In this document: positions 15,992-23,818 of the stretch, one piece after another
How positions within the stretch are numbered: position 1 is the stretch's first letter
How the letters are laid out: each line of letters starts with the position of its first letter
IMG/VR virus record: IMGVR_UViG_3300044742_000201
Coordinates: 1-35,414 of that record
Reading direction: 5' to 3' (one strand)
Source of the DNA: a virus
DNA length: 35,414 nt
The notes under the pieces: model-generated
Database searches by the model: none
Told to the model about the DNA's origin: nothing
The model's input: the letters and a program-made list of their open reading frames with translations, nothing else
Position numbers and translations under genes: made by a program

Positions 15992-17355
15992 TGCTGTCGG
16001 GGAACACATCGGTGTTGTCGGGCGGCGAAAGCGGCAACGACAGTTACACCAAGCTTCTGCTGCACTTCGACAGCCAACTGGACTCCGCTGTCGGCGCGAG
16101 CAAGCGGCGCATCATCACGCCCTACAACGCGCCGTTCAATGCGACAAAGAAGTTCGGCACCGGATCGATTTTCTTCAACGGTACGGGCAGCAGTTATGTG
16201 CTCGTTGAAAACAGTGCAGACTTCGACTTCGGTAGCGGCAATTTCACGGTGGACTGGTGGGAATATCGACTGAACGCCATTGACGGCGCGGCGATGGTGC
16301 GGCGGCAGATTGATAACAACGTGCAGGGCTATCTGCTGGGCCACGCGACCACCAATCGCGGCAAGATTTATATGTCCAGCAACGGCTCATCGTGGGACGT
16401 TGCCAATGGCATCGACATGGGAGCGTTCGACTTTGGTCAATGGACGCACTATGCGGTCGTTCGCAACGGTAACACGTTTCGTACTTATAAGAACGGAACG
16501 GTGGTGACGGAGTGGGGTTCGACGCTGGCGTTGTTATCGGCCCCGGCCAATAGCAGTATGACACTCGGTCACTGGAATGGCAACGGAGTCAACGGCTATC
16601 TTGACGAGCTTCGTATCAGCAAGGGCATCGCGCGCTGGACCGCGAACTTCGCGCCACCGCAACGCGCCTACGGACCGAACCAGGACTACTCAGCTTGGCA
16701 CACGGTCTATCTTAACCACTTCAACAATATCACCAACGCGGGTGGTACGTCGTTCGTAGACAGTTCACCCTATAACAAGGGCAGCACAAGCGCGACAGGA
16801 TACGGGCATCCGTATGATGCATTCGGCACTGGAGGTTCGATATTTTTCAATGGAGCGAACACTTATGCGGTGGTTACGGGGAGCGAGGATTTCAATTTTG
16901 GCAGCGGAGATTTCACTATCGATTGGCGAGACTGGCGATCCGACGACGTGGCCGGTCGCCCTGCGATGGTACGAACAACCACGACACTGACATATCAACC
17001 GTTCCTTGTTGGGTACACGTCAGGAAATCTTTATTGCTACTGCTCTAATGACGCCGTGTCGTGGAATATTCTGAGCGCATTGTCGCTTGGTCCGCTGTCG
17101 ATCAACTCTTGGTCGCATCGTGCTTTCGTCCGTAAGAACGGAATTTTCTACGGGTTCAAGGATGGTGTACTGCAGGCATCTTATGCCGGGTCAGCGGCCC
17201 CGCTCCCGAATCGCACCACCGAGCCGATGTTTCTCGGCGTATGGAATTACGAGGGCGGGCAGAATTGGGGATACGGCTTGATGGATGAACTTCGCATCAG
17301 CAAGGGCATCGGACGGTGGACGGCGAATTTCACGCCACCGAACGCGCCATACTGA
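15991..17355 (+). CDS. Double LamG/concanavalin A-like adhesin
   Basis: A 454-residue protein whose start shares one base with the previous stop (TAATG). It consists of two related halves of about 210 residues. Each has a SIFFNG segment, FGSGNFTVDW or FGSGDFTIDW, and DELRISKGI-x-RWTANF near its end. This pattern is that of LamG-like laminin/concanavalin A-type folds, which bind carbohydrate or other ligands. The two halves have diverged enough to be an old duplication. Likely a virion-associated binding protein or fibre tip; no enzyme motif is present. Confidence 0.85.
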   Translation: MLSGNTSVLSGGESGNDSYTKLLLHFDSQLDSAVGASKRRIITPYNAPFNATKKFGTGSIFFNGTGSSYVLVENSADFDFGSGNFTVDWWEYRLNAIDGAAMVRRQIDNNVQGYLLGHATTNRGKIYMSSNGSSWDVANGIDMGAFDFGQWTHYAVVRNGNTFRTYKNGTVVTEWGSTLALLSAPANSSMTLGHWNGNGVNGYLDELRISKGIARWTANFAPPQRAYGPNQDYSAWHTVYLNHFNNITNAGGTSFVDSSPYNKGSTSATGYGHPYDAFGTGGSIFFNGANTYAVVTGSEDFNFGSGDFTIDWRDWRSDDVAGRPAMVRTTTTLTYQPFLVGYTSGNLYCYCSNDAVSWNILSALSLGPLSINSWSHRAFVRKNGIFYGFKDGVLQASYAGSAAPLPNRTTEPMFLGVWNYEGGQNWGYGLMDELRISKGIGRWTANFTPPNAPY

Positions 17356-17362
17356 GGACGAC

Positions 17363-18514
17363 ATGGGATTCAACTTTCCATCCACGCCGACTGTCGGCCA
17401 GCTTTATCCAGATCCGGCACTGACTGGCGTTGCGCAGTACAAGTGGAGCGGTCTTGCGTGGGTCGCACAGGCGGTCGCGGGTGCGAACGAGTTTGTGAAG
17501 AAGTCTGGCGATGCCATGTCGGGGTTCCTGACGTTGCACGCCGATCCGGACGCGGCGATGAAGGCGGCGACCAAGCAGTTCGTGGACAACGCCATTGCCT
17601 CTGTTGATCTATCGACCCGCGTCGCAAAGACCGGCGATACCATGAGCGGGCATCTGTCGTTGCCGACTGGACCAGCTGCAGCGAATGCTGTTCGCAAGGA
17701 CTACGTCGATGCTGCAGATGCTCTCAAGCTGCCATTGGTCGGCGGCACGTTGACCGGAAGCCTGACCGTAAACGGTGGCGAAATTTATTTGCGCCGCTCT
17801 GGCGGTTCTTTGACTGAAGGGTTGATGTATTTCGGCAGCGCCAACACGGGCTATATTCACTACAACGGAACAGCCTTTTCCATTGTTGGCGGGCCGACCG
17901 GACTGGCTGCAGGATCGACGGTGCCGACACCGGCAGCGGTGTCTGGTGGTACGCAGATTGCGACGAATGGTCTGGTCGAAGATCGTGCGTATGCGTGGGC
18001 CGACAACCGCGCGTCAGCATACTTTTCGAGCGCCGTCCAGATCGCGGGCAGCACCATGAACGGCAGGCTCACCACGAACGGCGGCCAGACGGCGGGTGGC
18101 GGCCTCGCTACGACCATGTCCTATGGTGGCAATGCTGGATCAATTGAGGTCGCGGGATGGGGTGGCGGTGCGGACTCGATGCTCAGCTTTCATCGTCCCG
18201 GCGCGTTCGCCTGCAACTTCGGTCTGTGCGCTGGCGGCGCGGCTCCTGGTCATTTCTCATATGGTGGTTGGTCTCACGGAAGTACCGTCTACAATATCTA
18301 TTCGACAGCCGGGTCTATGATGTCGATGATGATGAACCAGATCGCGGATGGCATCGAAGCCGCCGATGTGCCAGAGACAAGGTCGTCACTGCGTGTCGCC
18401 AAGTCAGACCTTCGTGATCTGTTAAAATTAGCAGCCAAGCATTTTGACAAGGTTGCTGTTGAAGAAGAGAAACAATGGAGGAGGCCAAATGGACGACCGT
18501 TCGATGAAGAATGA
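17363..18514 (+). CDS. Tail fibre with hinge repeats
   Basis: A 383-residue protein; ATG 17363 gives the natural start MGFNFPSTPTVGQLYP, while the upstream extension overlaps the previous gene in a different frame. Residues 48-145 hold three fibre hinge repeats (KSGDAMSGFLTLHADP, KTGDTMSGHLSLP, VGGTLTGSLTVNGG), with KQFVDNAI and KDYVDAAD linkers between them. The following part is Gly/Ala-rich and beta-like. The end is a charged helix (KSDLRDLLKLAAKHFDK) after MMSMMM. Hinge repeats of this kind occur in trimeric tail fibres. The 3' end overlaps the next gene by 26 bases. Confidence 0.85.
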   Translation: MGFNFPSTPTVGQLYPDPALTGVAQYKWSGLAWVAQAVAGANEFVKKSGDAMSGFLTLHADPDAAMKAATKQFVDNAIASVDLSTRVAKTGDTMSGHLSLPTGPAAANAVRKDYVDAADALKLPLVGGTLTGSLTVNGGEIYLRRSGGSLTEGLMYFGSANTGYIHYNGTAFSIVGGPTGLAAGSTVPTPAAVSGGTQIATNGLVEDRAYAWADNRASAYFSSAVQIAGSTMNGRLTTNGGQTAGGGLATTMSYGGNAGSIEVAGWGGGADSMLSFHRPGAFACNFGLCAGGAAPGHFSYGGWSHGSTVYNIYSTAGSMMSMMMNQIADGIEAADVPETRSSLRVAKSDLRDLLKLAAKHFDKVAVEEEKQWRRPNGRPFDEE

Positions 18515-18746
18515 TTTCCAATCCCAACTAAGCGCCAAGGTAGATCAACAGGTGCGTCAGGTGATCGGCGAACTCCAGATGCAAGTGATCATACTGAAGG
18601 CCATGCTCGAACTGCAGCAGGGACAACCGAACCGATCGGATCAGCCGCCCGCGCCCGCGCAACCGGATCAACCGAAGCCCGAACCGCCGAAACAATCAGC
18701 GCATGTGAACGGTGGTGTTCGGATCAATCGTGAGGCCGCCACATGA
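18489..18746 (+). CDS. Small coiled-coil protein with Pro-rich tail
   Basis: An 85-residue protein. ATG 18489 is chosen because GGAGGAGG lies close upstream, inside the end of the previous fibre gene. The N-terminal half is a likely coiled-coil helix (VDQQVRQVIGELQMQVIILKAM) and the second half is Pro/Gln-rich and flexible (PAPAQPDQPKPEPP). A protein of this size after a fibre gene may be a chaperone or fibre accessory; this is inference. Its stop overlaps the next start (ATGA). Confidence 0.75.
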   Translation: MDDRSMKNDFQSQLSAKVDQQVRQVIGELQMQVIILKAMLELQQGQPNRSDQPPAPAQPDQPKPEPPKQSAHVNGGVRINREAAT

Positions 18747-19132
18747 CTATCACTGTTAGCGTTGACGCAACATGGCGGTTATCACGTGTCGAATTCAACA
18801 CGCGGCATGACGTGCCGTGGGACGTGCGGGGCATCGGTGAGGTGCTGCTGCAGGAAGCCACCGAGCCAGCGCCGATCCTCGGTAAAGGCACGCGCGATGG
18901 CGAGAAGGTGACCTACGGTGTGATGCCTAGTGCGCCAGTGTCACGGCTGATCGACGACGTGATGGAAGACACTGTTGATTTCAACGGTGAGACCGTCAGC
19001 TTTAAGGCCATCATGGATGTGCTGCCGTTGTTCTTCCAGAAGTGGCGCACCGAAGACGAAAGCAAGCCGCCGCCAACACCGATGGTCGTACCGCAAGCCG
19101 CACCTGAAACACCAATGCCAGGACGTGATTAA
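18743..19132 (+). CDS. Hypothetical protein
   Basis: A 129-residue protein beginning in an ATGA overlap. It is a soluble-looking mixed alpha/beta sequence with several acidic stretches (DDVMEDTVDFNGE) and a Pro-rich tail (PPPTPMVVPQAAPETPMP). No Cys, membrane segment or known motif is seen. It belongs to a four-gene run of small genes between the fibres and the capsid protease. Confidence 0.75.
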   Translation: MTITVSVDATWRLSRVEFNTRHDVPWDVRGIGEVLLQEATEPAPILGKGTRDGEKVTYGVMPSAPVSRLIDDVMEDTVDFNGETVSFKAIMDVLPLFFQKWRTEDESKPPPTPMVVPQAAPETPMPGRD

Positions 19133-19147
19133 CAGGAGGAGGATGCC

Positions 19148-19441
19148 ATGGCTGTCGATCACGAGAGGGGTAGGCAGCTTGGCGTCTTCATGGGCATCAT
19201 GCGCGAGCAGCCGCTGTCGCTCGCATTGGTAGTGATGAACTTCGTGCTGCTCGGCTATCTGTTCTACTCTGGATCATCGGCCATGACGCAGCGACAAGAG
19301 ACCACCGCAGCGATAGTGAAATGGCAGCAGGCAACCGACACGTTGATGGCGAACTGTGTTAGCGCCGATATCATGAAACTGGTGCTGGACGCTGTTCGTC
19401 CAACTCCACTACCGCAATCACGACCTGATCCAGAAAAGTGA
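19148..19441 (+). CDS. Single-span membrane protein, possible lysis or accessory protein
   Basis: A 97-residue protein with a strong ribosome binding site (AGGAGGATG) and one hydrophobic span at about residues 23-42 (SLALVVMNFVLLGYLFYSG). The short N-terminus is charged and the C-terminal part contains a helix and a Pro-rich end. It lies before a second one-span protein. Paired small membrane proteins in phage operons are often holin, antiholin or spanin components, but no motif proves this and no endolysin is in the window. Orientation is not predicted. Confidence 0.75.
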   Translation: MAVDHERGRQLGVFMGIMREQPLSLALVVMNFVLLGYLFYSGSSAMTQRQETTAAIVKWQQATDTLMANCVSADIMKLVLDAVRPTPLPQSRPDPEK

Positions 19442-19448
19442 ACATGCG

Positions 19449-19745
19449 GTGGTCGATCAAGCCAAGTCCTGGATCAAGGACAATTCCACCTTAGTGACAT
19501 TCTTGGTGGCGCAGTTGCTGGCGATGGGTGCCGGTGCGGCTTGGGTCATTGCCTATAGCGTGAAACTTGAAACCAGAGTCGCGATCATGGAAACACGCGG
19601 CGCTGAGTACACGGTCGCGCGTATGAATAAGATTGATGAACGCCTGACCGTGTTAGAGCAGCAGATTCGAAAGAATGCCGACTCGATTGAACGTGTCATC
19701 AGTCTGTACCTTAAAGACTTACAACAGAAGCAGGCACCCAGATGA
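19449..19745 (+). CDS. Single-span membrane protein with coiled coil
   Basis: A 98-residue protein with a GTG start. It has one membrane span at about residues 17-36 (TFLVAQLLAMGAGAAWVIAY), then a long amphipathic helix (MNKIDERLTVLEQQIRKNADSIERVISLYL) likely to form a coiled coil. This organisation resembles small holin-type or XhlA-like proteins with the order of parts reversed, so a lysis role is only a suggestion. The stop overlaps the protease start (ATGA), tying it to the capsid module. Confidence 0.75.
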   Translation: MVDQAKSWIKDNSTLVTFLVAQLLAMGAGAAWVIAYSVKLETRVAIMETRGAEYTVARMNKIDERLTVLEQQIRKNADSIERVISLYLKDLQQKQAPR

Positions 19746-20917
19746 AAAGAGAATTTACCGCGAGGGTCATCCTCGATGCCGAATCCAAACTGCGGGAAAC
19801 TCAAGACGGCTACCTTGTAGCCAGTCCTCGGATCGCGCGCACCGGTGTTCAGCTCTATAGCGGAGCCGAGGTCGGCCGCCCGGATTTAAAAGAGGTTCGG
19901 GTTTATCGGCCTGAGGAAGAAGTTTTCCACGTCGACGCGATCTCTTCATTGGCCCATAAGCCGGTGACCGACGAGCATCCATCCGCACAAGTAGACGCTA
20001 CCAATTGGCGCGAACTGGCGGTGGGTCATCTTGGCGGTGACGTTATGCGGGATGGGGACTTTGTCCGTGTTCCTCTGGTTCTTATGGACAGTGATGCCAT
20101 CAAAGAAGTTCGTGATGGCAAGACGGAATTGTCGGTTGGTTATTCGGCCCTGTTGGTCTGGGGCGACGGGACCACCGCCAAAGGAGAAAAGTACGACGCG
20201 ACTCAAACTGAGATCCGTGCCAACCATGTCGCCATTACCCGTGCAGCGCGTGGTGGAAGACAGTTGCGCATGGGAGATAATCGAAACACAAAGGAGAAGA
20301 AGATGACTACTCGTAGCTTTGTTGTCGACGGGATCACCGTTGAAATGGAAGAGCGGGACATGCAGGTTGTTGAGCGACGCATCAACAATCTGGCCGCGGA
20401 ACTGACGGCGGCTCAGGCCGAGCTGACAGGACTTCGTCAAACTTCGCAGACCGAACTCGCCACCTCGCGTACCGAGACGGCGAACGCCGCTGCCCAAGTG
20501 CAGACCAAGGATGCTGAGATTGCCACCCTGAAGCAACAGCTGGTGGACAGCAAGCTGAAGCCGCAGGATCTTGACAGGTTGGTGGCCGACCGATCGCAGA
20601 CCTTGGGGAAAGCCAAGTCCCTCATCGGTGATGCGCTGGTCGTAGAGGGTAAGACGGACGTCGAGATCCGTCGCCAAGTCGTGGATGCCAAACTCGGTGA
20701 CACGGCCAAGGGTTGGAATGACGACATGGTCACGGCGTCTTTCAACACGTTGACCTCGGCGGTTGTCATTGACGACAAGCAGCCGATCAATGACTTCCAG
20801 CGCCTCAATGTCGTACTCAAGAACGGCGGCGGGACCGACCCTGTTGCCAAGTCCTATAGCGAATACGAACAGGCTCTCACTAATCGCTGGAAGACCGCAG
20901 GCGCTCGTCAGCAGTAA
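19742..20917 (+). CDS. DUF2213 capsid maturation protease fused to scaffold
   Basis: A 391-residue protein. Residues 1-175 match DUF2213-type phage proteases: H79 in TDEHP, ELSVGYSALL around 129-138 carrying the likely nucleophile serine (S131 or S135), and NHVAIT at 161-166. The remainder, after a basic linker, is a coiled-coil scaffold (ELTAAQAELTGLRQTSQTE and similar heptads) with a C-terminal basic tail for capsid binding. The protease would trim scaffold and head proteins after assembly. An internal start at 20303 with its own ribosome binding site would release scaffold alone. It is followed by the decoration and capsid genes, as expected. Confidence 0.88.
   Translation: MKREFTARVILDAESKLRETQDGYLVASPRIARTGVQLYSGAEVGRPDLKEVRVYRPEEEVFHVDAISSLAHKPVTDEHPSAQVDATNWRELAVGHLGGDVMRDGDFVRVPLVLMDSDAIKEVRDGKTELSVGYSALLVWGDGTTAKGEKYDATQTEIRANHVAITRAARGGRQLRMGDNRNTKEKKMTTRSFVVDGITVEMEERDMQVVERRINNLAAELTAAQAELTGLRQTSQTELATSRTETANAAAQVQTKDAEIATLKQQLVDSKLKPQDLDRLVADRSQTLGKAKSLIGDALVVEGKTDVEIRRQVVDAKLGDTAKGWNDDMVTASFNTLTSAVVIDDKQPINDFQRLNVVLKNGGGTDPVAKSYSEYEQALTNRWKTAGARQQ
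20303..20917 (+). CDS. Internal in-frame scaffold protein (nested start)
   Basis: ATG 20303 is in frame with the protease gene (residue 188) and is preceded by AAGGAGAAGAAG, a strong ribosome binding site. The product would be 204 residues: a short beta-strand start (MTTRSFVVDGITVEMEE), a coiled-coil middle and a capsid-binding end. Nested scaffold genes within protease genes are known from other phages (lambda C/Nu3). The start sits exactly at the protease/scaffold boundary, so separate scaffold production is well supported, though it is not proven by sequence alone. Confidence 0.72.
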   Translation: MTTRSFVVDGITVEMEERDMQVVERRINNLAAELTAAQAELTGLRQTSQTELATSRTETANAAAQVQTKDAEIATLKQQLVDSKLKPQDLDRLVADRSQTLGKAKSLIGDALVVEGKTDVEIRRQVVDAKLGDTAKGWNDDMVTASFNTLTSAVVIDDKQPINDFQRLNVVLKNGGGTDPVAKSYSEYEQALTNRWKTAGARQQ

Positions 20918-20937
20918 TCTTGTTTCATCGCAGTTAA

Positions 20938-20955
20938 GAACCGCGAGAGGGGTTC
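20938..20955 (+). other. Short hairpin between scaffold and cement genes
   Basis: GAACC at 20938-20942 pairs with GGTTC at 20951-20955 around an eight-base loop, inside the 71-base gap before the cement protein gene. There is no T run. It may separate mRNA segments for differing expression of scaffold and decoration or capsid, but a five-pair stem can occur by chance. Confidence 0.3.
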
Positions 20956-20988
20956 GGCTGCATTCAATCCAAAGAGGAGTTCACTACA

Positions 20989-21447
20989 ATGCCAGTCCAA
21001 ACTACCTTCCCGGAAACCATGCGACAGGGTTTTCCCGGCATGGTCAATCGTATGGTCGACTACAATGCGGTCACCCGAAACTGCGCAACGGCGGCGGGCA
21101 TTCCTGCTGCACGCGCCGTGTCACAGGGAGCCGCGGATATTGATGCAGTGATTGGCGGCACGGTCGTCGCTTTTCTCGGCATCACAATCATGGATCCGAC
21201 CGTGCTCCACCCGAATCCGTCGACGCCCGATGTTTATCCGCAATACTCGAACATGGGCATCCTGACCAAGGGGGAAATCTTTGCCACTGCGACGGTCGCC
21301 ACTACTGCCGGCGATCCCGTTCACTTCGGTGCGGCTGATGGTATTCTCACCAACACCGGCGGCATCGGTCCTGTTGTTGGCGCGCGTTGGAAACACACTC
21401 GGCTCGCCAACGAACTCAACGTCGTTCAGCTGGGCATCCAGCGTTAA
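20989..21447 (+). CDS. Head decoration/cement protein (Gp24-like structural cement protein)
   Basis: A 152-residue protein with a good ribosome binding site (AGAGGAG). It starts MPVQTTFPETMRQGFPGMV, continues with the pattern YNAVTRNCATAAGIPAARAV and ends with strand-rich GDPVHFGAADGILTNTGG and ARWKHTRLANELNVVQL. This architecture corresponds to the structural cement proteins that stabilise the mature capsid in DUF2184-type phages. Its location between scaffold and major capsid genes agrees. In the mature particle it should be present in many copies. Confidence 0.82.
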   Translation: MPVQTTFPETMRQGFPGMVNRMVDYNAVTRNCATAAGIPAARAVSQGAADIDAVIGGTVVAFLGITIMDPTVLHPNPSTPDVYPQYSNMGILTKGEIFATATVATTAGDPVHFGAADGILTNTGGIGPVVGARWKHTRLANELNVVQLGIQR

Positions 21448-21492
21448 CCGTCACACCGACGTTTAACATCAACCCCCCGTCAGGAGGCGGAA

Positions 21493-22440
21493 ATGAATAT
21501 TACTCGAGACGCTCAGCAAACGGCGTACAACTTTGTTGTGGCGCAGACTACCGTTATCGAAGCTCAGGTTGTCAAGATGCAGTACCCAGAAGTCCAGTAT
21601 CCGGATCTTGTTCCGGTTGATACTGCGACCGGCAACGAGTGGGTCAAGTCCATCACCTACCTCTCGGCAGACATGGTTGGTCGCGCCGATTGGTTCCACC
21701 ACACTGCACTCGACGTGCCGCTTGCTGATCTGTCCCGTGAGAAGTTCGAACGCGGGATCGAGATGGCGGCTATCGGCTATCGATACACCCTTGAGGAAGT
21801 GGCCTCGGCCATGTCCGTTCCAGGGCTGAATCTGACGGCCGACAAGGCGGCTGCGTGCCGTCGCGCCTATGAAGAGTTCGTGGACGGGATCGCTCTTCGC
21901 GGTGCCGCAACCAAGAACATGCAGGGACTGATCAATTCGTCCTTGGTGACAGCAACGACTGCTCCGGCAGATGGTGCCGGTTCGGCGACAACGTTTGCCA
22001 GCAAGACCAACGCTCAGGTCATCCGCGACATCAACAGCGCGCTGACCGGCATTGCCTCTGGCACGAACTGGCTGTACTACGCTGATACGATTCTGCTTCC
22101 TCCGGGCGTGCTGGTAGGTCTGGCCGGTCGGGTCATCGAGTACACGCAGATGAACTTGCTGGATTGGATCAAGACCTATAACGTCTTGACCGTGCAAACT
22201 GGCAGGCCGATCACCATCGCTGGCGTGCGTGGTCTCGAGATCGCGGGCGCGGGCGGTATCTCACGAATGGTGGCTTATCGCCGCGATCCGCAGGTGCTGA
22301 AGATGTGGATTCCAATGCCGCATCGGTTCATGCCAGTGTGGCAGCGTGGTCCGCTCGTGTTCGACGTCCCCGGTATCTTCCGCCTTGGTGGTGTCGAAAT
22401 CAGACTTCCGGCCGCGATGAGGTATCTCGACGGAGTGTAA
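21493..22440 (+). CDS. Major capsid protein (DUF2184 family)
   Basis: A 315-residue protein with a strong ribosome binding site (AGGAGGCGG). Its N-terminus MNITRDAQQTAYNFV leads into the region EWVKSITYLSADMVGRADWF, then IGYRYTLEEVASAM and ADKAAACRRAYEEFVDGIALRG. The end carries MWIPMPHRFMPVW and GIFRLGGVEIRLPAAMRYL. These follow the DUF2184 HK97-fold capsid family. It forms the icosahedral shell around the scaffold and binds the cement protein. No long N-terminal delta domain is present, which fits a separate scaffold protein. Confidence 0.92.
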   Translation: MNITRDAQQTAYNFVVAQTTVIEAQVVKMQYPEVQYPDLVPVDTATGNEWVKSITYLSADMVGRADWFHHTALDVPLADLSREKFERGIEMAAIGYRYTLEEVASAMSVPGLNLTADKAAACRRAYEEFVDGIALRGAATKNMQGLINSSLVTATTAPADGAGSATTFASKTNAQVIRDINSALTGIASGTNWLYYADTILLPPGVLVGLAGRVIEYTQMNLLDWIKTYNVLTVQTGRPITIAGVRGLEIAGAGGISRMVAYRRDPQVLKMWIPMPHRFMPVWQRGPLVFDVPGIFRLGGVEIRLPAAMRYLDGV

Positions 22441-22479
22441 AAGGGCTTAGACTTCCATTCAACAGAAGGAATCGGTTCT

Positions 22480-22872
22480 ATGGCTAAGGTGAAGAATACC
22501 GGCAACCAGCCGCGCGGCTTTATGACGGAGGAAGGCGATCAAGTCGTTGTCCGACCCGGCGAAGAGGCCGAGTTCAACATGACTGAGGCGGACTTCAAAA
22601 AGTGCAAGGAGATCGCCGAGATGGACGACCCGCCGCTGTACGAGATCAGCGGCAGTCACGGCGGCGTCAAGCGGCTGAACGCGAAAGAACAGAGGGAGGC
22701 TGACGCCAAGAAAGCTGAGGAAAAGGCAAAGAAGGATGCTGAACAAGCCAAAGAGATCGCCGAGGCAGAAGCAGCATTGGCCGCGGCGAAGGACCCTGCG
22801 GTGAAGCAGCAGCAGGAAGCCGCCGCCAAAGAGAACAAGGCCGAGGAACGGGAATCTAAGAGGAAGGGCTAA
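22480..22872 (+). CDS. Hypothetical protein with charged C-terminal helix
   Basis: A 130-residue protein just after the capsid gene. The first 65 residues form a small domain (MAKVKNTGNQPRGFMTEEG, VVRPGEEAEFNMTEADF). The remainder is a long Ala/Lys/Glu helix typical of a coiled coil or an extended stalk. Similar small proteins commonly sit between capsid and connector genes in phages, with unclear roles. No catalytic or metal-binding motif is visible. Confidence 0.78.
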   Translation: MAKVKNTGNQPRGFMTEEGDQVVVRPGEEAEFNMTEADFKKCKEIAEMDDPPLYEISGSHGGVKRLNAKEQREADAKKAEEKAKKDAEQAKEIAEAEAALAAAKDPAVKQQQEAAAKENKAEERESKRKG

Positions 22873-22876
22873 GTAA

Positions 22877-23335
22877 GTGCCCATCAACCCGACACTGCCA
22901 CCGACCGTCGCCGAATTCCGGGCCGCTTTCCCGGAGTTCGCCGACGTGGCGGATCCGACAATCCAGCTTTACCTGGATATCGGAATGCTGTGGGTCGACA
23001 CGTTCTGGTTCAATCCAGACGCGAAGATCGCTGCGATGTATGCCGCCGCTCACTTTCTGGCTCTTCATGATAGAGCAAGCGGTGGTCAAATTTCCGGCGG
23101 TGGCGGTTCCGGTGGCGGCGGTGGTGTGGTTGATCCCGATATTGGTTTGATCTGGGCCAAGTCTATTCGGTTCCGGGATCGTCAAGTCACTTACGAACGC
23201 GTCAGTGCTGCAGCGGAAAAGGTCAGCAGCGGCAGCACAGTTACCGGGTCGTCCGAATTCTGGGAGTCAACTCCTTACGGACAACTGTACTTGTCATTTC
23301 GCAGGCGCAACGCTCCTCATGTAGCGGTGGTTTGA
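22877..23335 (+). CDS. DUF4054-like head-tail connector protein
   Basis: A 152-residue protein with a GTG start five bases after the previous stop. It opens with an AEFRAAFPEFADVADPTIQLYLD pattern, then helices with KIAAMYAAAHFLALHD. A Gly/Ser-rich insertion at about 69-83 follows, and the end has YGQLYLSFRRRN. The helical part and the position after the capsid gene match DUF4054-type connectors (head completion). The Gly-rich loop is a typical feature of the family. It probably binds the portal ring to extend the neck. Confidence 0.75.
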   Translation: MPINPTLPPTVAEFRAAFPEFADVADPTIQLYLDIGMLWVDTFWFNPDAKIAAMYAAAHFLALHDRASGGQISGGGGSGGGGGVVDPDIGLIWAKSIRFRDRQVTYERVSAAAEKVSSGSTVTGSSEFWESTPYGQLYLSFRRRNAPHVAVV

Positions 23336-23336
23336 A

Positions 23337-23720
23337 ATGGATTATTCCCAGAACGTCAAGCGTCTCCGTATGAAGGCGGTTCTAGATTCTATCGATGGCG
23401 GTAACGCTCCAGGAACTATTGAGCTTCGTGATGCCGATCGTGTTGTTCTAGCGACCTTGCTGCTATCTCGTCCGTCGTTTTATCTTGTCGGTGCCGATTT
23501 GCAGATGGTGGCGCCGACGACAACCATTATTCAAATCACCGGGCGAGCCGCAATCGGAAGCATTACCGATGGCAGCGGCACGATCGTTATCGACAATATG
23601 ACAGTCGGTGTCGACCCAACGTTGGATGAGACGCACGATTTTGAAATCGTTCTCGATACGGTCGATCTCGAGCAAGGCAAGCAAGTGACGATCGCAACGG
23701 CGACAATAGAACACGGCTAG
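23337..23720 (+). CDS. Hypothetical neck/tail protein, beta-rich
   Basis: A 127-residue protein starting one base after the connector gene's stop. It has alternating beta-strand patterns (APGTIELRDADRVVLATLLLS, TTTIIQITGRAAIGSITDG) and no Cys. A small beta barrel or jelly-roll virion protein is plausible. Position among connector genes suggests a neck or head-closure role, but I do not recognise the family. Confidence 0.75.
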   Translation: MDYSQNVKRLRMKAVLDSIDGGNAPGTIELRDADRVVLATLLLSRPSFYLVGADLQMVAPTTTIIQITGRAAIGSITDGSGTIVIDNMTVGVDPTLDETHDFEIVLDTVDLEQGKQVTIATATIEHG

Positions 23721-23755
23721 GAAAGGCAGGACTGGCCCAAGGTCAGCTTGTCCCA

Positions 23756-23797
23756 GGCGGAGAATTGGTTGGAACATCCCCCCTCTGGTTCTCCGCC
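23756..23797 (+). other. Perfect 9-bp inverted repeat with 24-base loop
   Basis: GGCGGAGAA at 23756-23764 is the exact reverse complement of TTCTCCGCC at 23789-23797. The loop includes a run of six C. It fills most of the 98-base gap between 23720 and the tiny membrane gene at 23819. No T run follows, so it is more likely an RNA structure affecting stability or translation than a terminator. Confidence 0.6.
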
Positions 23798-23818
23798 GAC
23801 CCTTACTGGAGAACACCT

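Noticed and set aside
23756-23797. Intrinsic transcription terminator
   Set aside because: The stem is good but no T run follows it, and genes continue on the same strand with translational coupling.
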